From: Halieaceae bacterium
Lineage (GTDB): Bacteria > Pseudomonadota > Gammaproteobacteria > Pseudomonadales > Halieaceae
Direction of reading: 5' to 3'
DNA length: 28,645 nt
NCBI GenBank assembly: GCA_002683395.1
Contig: NYTG01000011.1
Span: forward strand, 5,193 to 33,837
The position numbers were made by a program, and so were the translations under genes. This document shows, one piece after another, positions 23,397 through 28,645 of this stretch (position 1 is the stretch's first letter; every line of letters begins with the position of its first letter). Under the pieces are notes generated by a model that was not told where the DNA came from, did not search any database, and saw only the letters and a program-made list of their open reading frames with translations.

Positions 23397-24107
23397 TCAC
23401 CGGTAGGTCACCAAGGCTTCACCCAGCTGCTGGCTCAGTAGCCGCAAATGCGCCGTGTCGTTGAAATTCGAGAGAGAGACTCTGCCGCGGGAAAAAATCA
23501 ATCGCGTAATAGAGCAATTAAAGACCGGCTCGTAAAATCCGTAAATCTGGTTGTGAGGCACACCGAGTACCCAGCTCACGGCAGTAGCAATCGTTCCGCC
23601 CGAGGTGAAAATCGCCGTATCGCTGCCCCCCGCTGCGCGCTCCATGGCATCGCGTAACGCTCCGGTTACGCCCGCGAGATAATCAGGCCATGACGCCGTT
23701 CCCGACAAATCGGGGCAGTCGGGTGACACCCAGGCATTGAACACAGCCTGAATCACCTTCTGATACTGCTTGCTGTCGCTCCTGCCGGCTTTCACCCGGT
23801 CTGCGAAGGCGCTGTCCCGCTCGCAAAGAATCGGCAATAACGCCGCTATCTGGCCCTCGTTGTCGACCTCGTTCAAGCGGGGATCGACTCGCAGTGTCGC
23901 CGGCTCCGGCTGACTGGCGAGCACGCGCTCCCCGGTCTCGCGCTGACGCGACAAGTCACCGCTCGCTGCCTGAGCGAAATGTAGCCCTGTCTCAGCGAAG
24001 AATTGACCGGATATATCCGCCTGCCGCTGTCCCAACGGCGACAGCTGATCATAGTTAGCGCTGCCGAATGAGGCTTGACCGTGTCGAATAAGATAAAGGG
24101 ATGCCAT
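23397..24107 (-). CDS. Histidine phosphatase-family protein with second catalytic His replaced
   Basis: A 236-residue relative of phosphoglycerate mutase. LIRHGQASFG (6-15) supplies Arg8, His9 and Gly10, SRQRETGE (53-60) the second arginine, and LNEVDNEG (78-85) the acid. Where active members have S-H-G-G, this protein reads FTSGGTIA (167-174), so Ser169 stands in place of the second histidine. I recall that a Pseudomonas-type subfamily shares this feature, so it need not be inactive, but its chemistry may be altered. The gene starts 2 nt after the stop of aceK and ends 10 nt before another histidine phosphatase, so all three are probably co-expressed. A phosphatase role beside AceK is suggestive, but no substrate can be named. 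Confidence 0.83.
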   Translation of the reverse strand: MASLYLIRHGQASFGSANYDQLSPLGQRQADISGQFFAETGLHFAQAASGDLSRQRETGERVLASQPEPATLRVDPRLNEVDNEGQIAALLPILCERDSAFADRVKAGRSDSKQYQKVIQAVFNAWVSPDCPDLSGTASWPDYLAGVTGALRDAMERAAGGSDTAIFTSGGTIATAVSWVLGVPHNQIYGFYEPVFNCSITRLIFSRGRVSLSNFNDTAHLRLLSQQLGEALVTYR

Positions 24108-24109
24108 CG

Positions 24110-25849
24110 TCAGGCAAGCTCCTGTCTTCGCGAGAATCGCACTCGCCGTGGGTAGGGGTAAAAGTCTTCCACAAAGCCGCTGCGCAACTTATCTTGCAAA
24201 CCAATCCAGAAGTCCGCGTCGTAAAGGTCCGCGTGCTGGGCGTCAAATGCGGCCCTGGCCCTCGCGTTGCCGGAGAAGAAGAGCCGGAACTCCTCGGGAA
24301 AGATATCTTTAGGGCCCACCGAATACCACGGCTGGTCAGACATCTCATCCATCTCGTCACGGGGGGGTGGAATGCGGCGAAACTGGCAGTCGAGTAGCGG
24401 TTCAATCTCGTCGTAATCGTAAAATACGACCCTGCCGTGCCGGGTCACGCCGAAATTTTTCAAAAGCATGTCGCCCGGAAAAATATTGGCCGCCGCCAGT
24501 TCTTTAATGGCGTTGCCGTAATCATTCATCACCTCGTTCACTTCGTCGTCGGTCGCATCCTGCAAATAGAGGTTCAGCGGATTCATCCGCCGTTCGACGT
24601 AACAGTGCTTGATGATGAGCGCGCGACCATTAATCCTCAGCTGCGATGGACACGTTGCGGAGAGCTCGGCCATGAGCTCGTCAGAAAAGCGACTGGCGTC
24701 AAACACCAGATTATTGAACTCCTGAGTGTCGGCCATACGCCCCGCGCGATCCCAGCGCTTCACCAGATGATATTTGTCTTTGACAATCTGGTGGGTCACT
24801 TCTTTAGGCGGCGTAAAGCGGTCTTTAATAATTTTGAAAACGTATTCGTAAGACGGCAGCGTGAACACGGCCATCACCATGCCCTTTATGCCGGGCGCCA
24901 CAATGAACTGGTCTTCCGTAGATCGAATGTGCCGAGTCGAGGTGCGGTAAAAATAGGTCTTACCGTGGCGAAAGTGACCAATCGCACTGTAGATCTCGGA
25001 AATCTCCTTCTTTGGCATCAGCTGCTGTAAAAACAGCACGTACTGGGACGGAATAGAAGCGTCCACCATGAAATAACTTCGCGTAAAGGAAAATAACAGA
25101 CTCACCTGATCCGGACCAAACAGGAAGGCATCGACATAGGCGGCAGGATTCGTTTGCGAATCGTTGTGCAGCAGTGGCAAGACGAACGGCATTTGCTCGC
25201 CCGCCGCATACAGCCGACCAACGATATAACTTGCCTTATTTCGAAAGAAGTGATGCTCCAGCACTTGCAGCTCAAGATCTGGTTGACTCATGTCAAAGCG
25301 AGTAGCCAGATGGCGATCGATGGCGCCGACAATGCTGGTGACGTCCCTGCCTAGATCCTCATAGGGAATGTTGAAGGCGTAGTCCTCAAGCAATTGCGTG
25401 AAAGCCTGCGCCAGGTTGTCGCCCACCCGGTAGTGATTGACGACCCGTCCCATGTCGACCGGCGGCACATCGCCCTGTGGAGAAAATACGAAGGCATAGT
25501 CGTTGCGAATCGAGCGATGTCCAAAATGGGAATTGAAAATAGAGTTGTAAAAGGTCTCGGCGATCTCGAAATTGGTCATGCCCTGAACCAATCCCGCGTA
25601 CAAGCTGCGAGTACCCGCCCAAAAGCTGAGATCCTCGATTTGCTCACCGGCAATTTGGCGGGCAACACCGAGCGTATGCATCACGGTTTCTTTATAAATA
25701 TCAATCCGCTGACTGGAGATATCCTGCATGCTCGCCCACTCCGCCTGCTCAAAGCGGGTGCGCGCTGCCAAAGTGATATTTTCAAACTCCGCGAAATAGG
25801 CGTAGAAGCCGTTCAAGACAACACGGGCGAAGCGCTGTTGTTTGTCCAC
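24110..25849 (-). CDS. aceK: Isocitrate dehydrogenase kinase/phosphatase
   Basis: A 579-residue bifunctional enzyme that phosphorylates and dephosphorylates isocitrate dehydrogenase, diverting carbon to the glyoxylate shunt on acetate or fatty acids. The ATP loop APGIKGMVM is at 318-326. Residues matching E. coli Lys336, Asp371, Asp457, Asn462 and Asp475 appear, each shifted by three, as Lys339, Asp374, Asp460, Asn465 and Asp478, so both activities should be retained. The start is GTG with AAGGG 6 nt upstream. It is not beside aceB, aceA or icd as in enterics. It lies 20 nt after an SDR gene in a run that begins with acyl-CoA dehydrogenases, and 2 nt before a histidine phosphatase. Confidence 0.97.
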   Translation of the reverse strand: MDKQQRFARVVLNGFYAYFAEFENITLAARTRFEQAEWASMQDISSQRIDIYKETVMHTLGVARQIAGEQIEDLSFWAGTRSLYAGLVQGMTNFEIAETFYNSIFNSHFGHRSIRNDYAFVFSPQGDVPPVDMGRVVNHYRVGDNLAQAFTQLLEDYAFNIPYEDLGRDVTSIVGAIDRHLATRFDMSQPDLELQVLEHHFFRNKASYIVGRLYAAGEQMPFVLPLLHNDSQTNPAAYVDAFLFGPDQVSLLFSFTRSYFMVDASIPSQYVLFLQQLMPKKEISEIYSAIGHFRHGKTYFYRTSTRHIRSTEDQFIVAPGIKGMVMAVFTLPSYEYVFKIIKDRFTPPKEVTHQIVKDKYHLVKRWDRAGRMADTQEFNNLVFDASRFSDELMAELSATCPSQLRINGRALIIKHCYVERRMNPLNLYLQDATDDEVNEVMNDYGNAIKELAAANIFPGDMLLKNFGVTRHGRVVFYDYDEIEPLLDCQFRRIPPPRDEMDEMSDQPWYSVGPKDIFPEEFRLFFSGNARARAAFDAQHADLYDADFWIGLQDKLRSGFVEDFYPYPRRVRFSRRQELA

Positions 25850-25869
25850 TGAGAACCCTTGGGAAAGCG

Positions 25870-26661
25870 TCAGGGCAGTGTAGGTGGGCGCATGCTCCGG
25901 CGCAATTTCCGCATCCCGCCAATCCAGCGGTTGTAGTCTTGCCCCTTATTGCGATGGTACTGCTCGACCTGCTCATGAGGCAGAATCAAAAAGGATTCCT
26001 CGCGCAACCCTTGAACGACGACCTCAGCAACCTGCGCTGGACTGAGTATCCCGTCCAGGCCCGCCGCACCGCCATCTGTACCGCCCAGCATCGCGGTATC
26101 GACCGCCTGCGGGCAAAGGCAGCTCACCTTGACGCCATCATCACCGTGAGTAATGGCCAGTGATTCAGCAAACCCAATGGCGGCGTGCTTGGTCGTAGCG
26201 TAGGCGGCGGTATAAGGCTGAGTCAGTAAGCCGGCGGCAGACACGGTATGGAGAAAATACCCTTCGCCGCGTCGGATCATGTCGGGCAGGCAAGCACGCG
26301 CCGCATAAATATGCGCCATCACGTGAACTTCCCAATTGCGCTGCCAGATCTCGTTGGGACTGGAAGTGGCCCAGAAATTTCCGTCGTCGAGATTCAGGAT
26401 GCCCGCGTTGGAGCAAAACAGATCTATCTGGCCAAACTCTGCTTCGGTCTCGGCCACCATGGCCGCGAGCGCAGCTTCATCCCTGACATCCAGCGCATAG
26501 CTTTTACCACCCACCTCTGCTGCAAGATCTGCCGCGACATCGCCATTGAGGTCAGCGATAACCAGGCCGCGAACCCCTTCCTCCCTGAACCGTCTGCAGA
26601 GGCCGGTGCCAATCCCACTGGCACCACCCGTTACCACAACGACCTTATCGCGCAGCTCCAT
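25870..26661 (-). CDS. Short-chain dehydrogenase/reductase
   Basis: A 263-residue classical SDR. The cofactor loop TGGASGIG is at 11-18, an acidic residue at the end of the second strand (VIADLNG, Asp37) suggests NAD over NADP, NAG lies at 85-87, and the catalytic set is Ser141, Tyr154 and Lys158 (Y-A-T-T-K). PQAVDTAM (184-191) resembles the usual P-G-x-V-x-T segment. The C-terminus is basic (RKLRRSMRPP). Lying 2 nt after an acyl-CoA dehydrogenase gene, it may oxidise a hydroxyacyl-CoA or hydroxysteroid-like intermediate of the same pathway, but SDR substrates cannot be read from sequence. It is followed 20 nt later by aceK. Confidence 0.9.
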   Translation of the reverse strand: MELRDKVVVVTGGASGIGTGLCRRFREEGVRGLVIADLNGDVAADLAAEVGGKSYALDVRDEAALAAMVAETEAEFGQIDLFCSNAGILNLDDGNFWATSSPNEIWQRNWEVHVMAHIYAARACLPDMIRRGEGYFLHTVSAAGLLTQPYTAAYATTKHAAIGFAESLAITHGDDGVKVSCLCPQAVDTAMLGGTDGGAAGLDGILSPAQVAEVVVQGLREESFLILPHEQVEQYHRNKGQDYNRWIGGMRKLRRSMRPPTLP

Positions 26662-26663
26662 GG

Positions 26664-27803
26664 TCAGGCAGCGAACGCCGTCTCGATGAAACGGTTGCGA
26701 TGGTAGGTACCATCACCAAAGGTTGTGTTGATCATCATGAGACGTTTGGCGTAGTGGCCAATATCCAGCTCGTCCGTCATGCCCATACCACCATGCAGCT
26801 GAATAGCCTCACCAAATATGTGCTTGCCATTTCGATCAATCAGGACTTTCAGGGCGTGGATGGTCTCGGCAGCCTTCGCAGGATCCTGTTTGTACTCGCA
26901 CAGCGCCTTAAACAGCAACGACTTGCTCTGCTCGTAGGCCATCATCGTATCGACCATGCGGTGCTGAAGGGCTTGGTAAGAACCGATGGCAGTACCAAAC
27001 TGCTCGCGGGTCTTGGTGTACTCGAGTGTCTTGGCATTCAGCACCGCCATGATGCCCACCGCCTCGGCAGCCAGCGCAATGATGGCCTCATCCGTCAGAG
27101 CATCGACGACGGGCAGCGCACCGCCCTCCTCACCCAACAAGGCGTCGGCGGATAACGCGACATCGCTGAACGTAATATTCGCCACCCGCTGTCCGTCCAT
27201 CATGGCATAGCTCATCTTGTCGACGCCTGGCGCATTCGCATCAACCATCAACAATGACAGTCCGTCACGATCCGACTGCTCACCGGAGGTGCGTGCGAGT
27301 ACAACGAGGTGATCAGCCTGTTCGCCGTTAAATACCACGACCTTCTCGCCATTGAGGACAAAGCCGTCGCCGGATCGGGTCGCGGTCGTTTGGCAGTCGT
27401 GCAGCGCAAATCGGCTTTGGCGCTCCACATAGGCGAAAGCGCCCAGCACTTCGCCACCGATAATACGAGGCAACCACTCCGCCCGCTGCGCTTCACTACC
27501 GGCTCGCTTGACCAGCCCGCCAAATAGCACGACGGTAGGGAAAAAGGGCTCTACAACGAGGCCCTTACCCAGCTCTTCCATCACCACCGACAGGTCGACG
27601 ATGTTGCCCCCGAACCCACCGTGCTCTTCGGCAAAGGGAATGGACAGCCAACCCAGCTCCGCGAAGAGCTTCCAGTTGTCGCGACTTATGCCGTGATCCG
27701 AAGCGACGATCGCTTTGCGGGTATCCCAGTCATAGTCATCTTGGACAAAACGCGCGATCGAATCGCGGACCATTTGCTGTTCTTCTGAAAAATCAAAATT
27801 CAT
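26664..27803 (-). CDS. Acyl-CoA dehydrogenase family protein, second of a pair
   Basis: A 379-residue flavoprotein with the acyl-CoA dehydrogenase layout: N-terminal helical domain (1-115), middle beta domain (about 120-225) and C-terminal helices with TREQFGTAIGSYQALQHR (265-282) and QLHGGMGMTDE (335-345) for FAD. At the place of the usual C-terminal catalytic glutamate (Y-E-G-T) it has FGDGT with Asp364, and the middle domain lacks the common G-S-D loop. Such divergent copies often form mixed tetramers with a second dehydrogenase, as in the FadE/ChsE pairs acting on bulky or branched acyl-CoA. Its partner is probably the gene 14 nt upstream. It is followed 2 nt later by an SDR. The actual substrate is unknown. 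Confidence 0.9.
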   Translation of the reverse strand: MNFDFSEEQQMVRDSIARFVQDDYDWDTRKAIVASDHGISRDNWKLFAELGWLSIPFAEEHGGFGGNIVDLSVVMEELGKGLVVEPFFPTVVLFGGLVKRAGSEAQRAEWLPRIIGGEVLGAFAYVERQSRFALHDCQTTATRSGDGFVLNGEKVVVFNGEQADHLVVLARTSGEQSDRDGLSLLMVDANAPGVDKMSYAMMDGQRVANITFSDVALSADALLGEEGGALPVVDALTDEAIIALAAEAVGIMAVLNAKTLEYTKTREQFGTAIGSYQALQHRMVDTMMAYEQSKSLLFKALCEYKQDPAKAAETIHALKVLIDRNGKHIFGEAIQLHGGMGMTDELDIGHYAKRLMMINTTFGDGTYHRNRFIETAFAA

Positions 27804-27817
27804 TGTCAGTGATCCCC

Positions 27818-28645
27818 TTACTCAAGACCGAGTACGTACTTGGCGATGATGTTTTTCTGCACCTCGTTGGAGCCGCCATAAATGGTCGCCGCTCGCCCGT
27901 ACATGTACGAGAGACGCGCATCGGTCGCAAACTCGTGACCCAGCGCGTCGGGATCCAGATCGACAGGCAGCACGCCTTGATAATACGCAGCGATCTCCAT
28001 CAGCATCTCCTGAGTCGCCTGCTGGAGCTCTGTGCCTTTGATCTTCAGGAGCGACGACTCTGGCCCGGGGAATCCACCCGCAGCCTGAGTCGCCAGGGTC
28101 CGCAGCTCGGTGAACTCGAGCGCCATCAACTCCACCTCGATATCCGCCAAACGCTGCTGAAAACCGGGGTCGTCCAAAAGGCGCTGTCCCCCGTTTTCTT
28201 CCTTGGCGGCCACTTCCTTGATCACGCGCACTGCGCGCTTCACGTCGGCCACGCCGGCAATACCCGTGCGCTCGTGAGCCAGCAGCGCCTTGGCCACCGT
28301 CCAGCCCTTGCCGATCTCACCCACCACGTTCTTGGCCGGCACGCGGACATTGCTGAATTCGACTTCATTCAAACTGTGGTGGTTATCGATCGAGATAATC
28401 GGATTGACCTTAATGCCTTCACTCTTCATATCGATCAGGATAAAAGTAATACCTTCCTGCTTTTTACCTGAGTTATCGGTGCGTACTAGGCAAAAGATCC
28501 AATCCGCGTATTGGGCATAGGTTGTCCAGATCTTGGCGCCGTTGATAATAAAATCATCGCCATCGCGCTCGGCTTTGGTCTTCAGGCTCGCCAGGTCTGA
28601 ACCGGAACCCGGCTCCGAATAACCCTGACACCACCAGTCTTCGCT
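27818..28645 (-). CDS. Acyl-CoA dehydrogenase, first of a pair (5' end cut by window edge)
   Basis: 275 codons are visible in frame to the right edge, and the N-terminal domain lies outside. The visible part begins in the middle domain with WCQGYSEPGSGSDLASLKT, the FAD and substrate-binding G-x-G-S-D loop, then IINGAKIWTTYAQYADW. The C-terminal region ends with GRAATIYGGSNEVQKNIIA. The usual glutamate of Y-E-G is Gly here, while LLAHERTGIAG supplies a glutamate at a site resembling the alternative catalytic position of isovaleryl-CoA-type enzymes. With the smaller dehydrogenase 14 nt downstream this suggests a two-subunit enzyme. It belongs to the run with the SDR and aceK, and any promoter lies outside the window. 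Confidence 0.93.
   Translation of the reverse strand, partial: SEDWWCQGYSEPGSGSDLASLKTKAERDGDDFIINGAKIWTTYAQYADWIFCLVRTDNSGKKQEGITFILIDMKSEGIKVNPIISIDNHHSLNEVEFSNVRVPAKNVVGEIGKGWTVAKALLAHERTGIAGVADVKRAVRVIKEVAAKEENGGQRLLDDPGFQQRLADIEVELMALEFTELRTLATQAAGGFPGPESSLLKIKGTELQQATQEMLMEIAAYYQGVLPVDLDPDALGHEFATDARLSYMYGRAATIYGGSNEVQKNIIAKYVLGLE

Noticed and set aside
27803..28471. Plus-strand open frame of 222 codons across the acyl-CoA dehydrogenase
   Set aside because: It mirrors the dehydrogenase coding frame and its protein is composition-biased without motifs.
1..28645. Mobile elements, CRISPR arrays, phage or toxin-antitoxin genes
   Set aside because: No transposase, integrase, terminal repeats, regular repeat-spacer pattern or small toxin pair was seen. 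Gene style and strand organisation look like stable chromosome throughout.

Overview
The window is a densely packed stretch of chromosome from a heterotrophic, probably marine gammaproteobacterium. Diagnostic genes are aceE/aceF of the gammaproteobacterial type, AceK, FabV, a BepA-type M48 protease, TusA, NadA and TesB. The mix of acyl-CoA metabolism with a DmdB-like ligase suggests a member of, or near, the OM60/NOR5 (Halieaceae) clade. That placement is inference from gene content and no database was searched. Twenty-four protein genes are supported, two of them cut by the window edges. I see no rRNA, tRNA, CRISPR array, insertion sequence or phage gene.

Layout from left to right. (1) 1-1786, minus: two glycosyltransferases, the first cut by the left edge. 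(2) 1849-5581, minus: fabV, an MBL-fold hydrolase and a FadD/DmdB-like acyl-CoA ligase, a lipid-related set. (3) 5743-6177, plus: a MAPEG membrane protein. (4) 6198-11221, minus: aceE, aceF and a MobA-like nucleotidyltransferase overlapping aceF by GTGA. A near-perfect 27-bp palindrome lies upstream of aceE. (5) 11520-16977, minus: tusA, a PerM/AI-2E-family permease, an M16 lipoprotein protease and an LldD-type FMN oxidase, with gaps of 18-25 nt. (6) 17104-18573, plus: bepA, converging on nadA (18596-19651, minus). (7) 19712-22838: a crotonase-fold protein on the minus strand, divergent from a double TetR regulator and a tesB thioesterase on the plus strand. (8) 22835-28645, minus: a tight run of two acyl-CoA dehydrogenases (the first cut by the right edge), an SDR, aceK and two histidine phosphatases.

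The metabolic theme is acetyl-CoA supply and use. LldD would make pyruvate from lactate, AceEF would turn pyruvate into acetyl-CoA, the ligase/dehydrogenase/SDR/crotonase/TesB genes handle acyl-CoA, FabV makes fatty acids, and AceK sets the branch between the TCA cycle and the glyoxylate shunt.

No clear new defence or mobile system is visible. The observations most worth following are the palindrome before aceE, the fused two-TetR regulator with a candidate promoter and operator, aceK inside an acyl-CoA/phosphatase gene run, and active-site departures in FabV, the crotonase, a histidine phosphatase and the acyl-CoA dehydrogenases.
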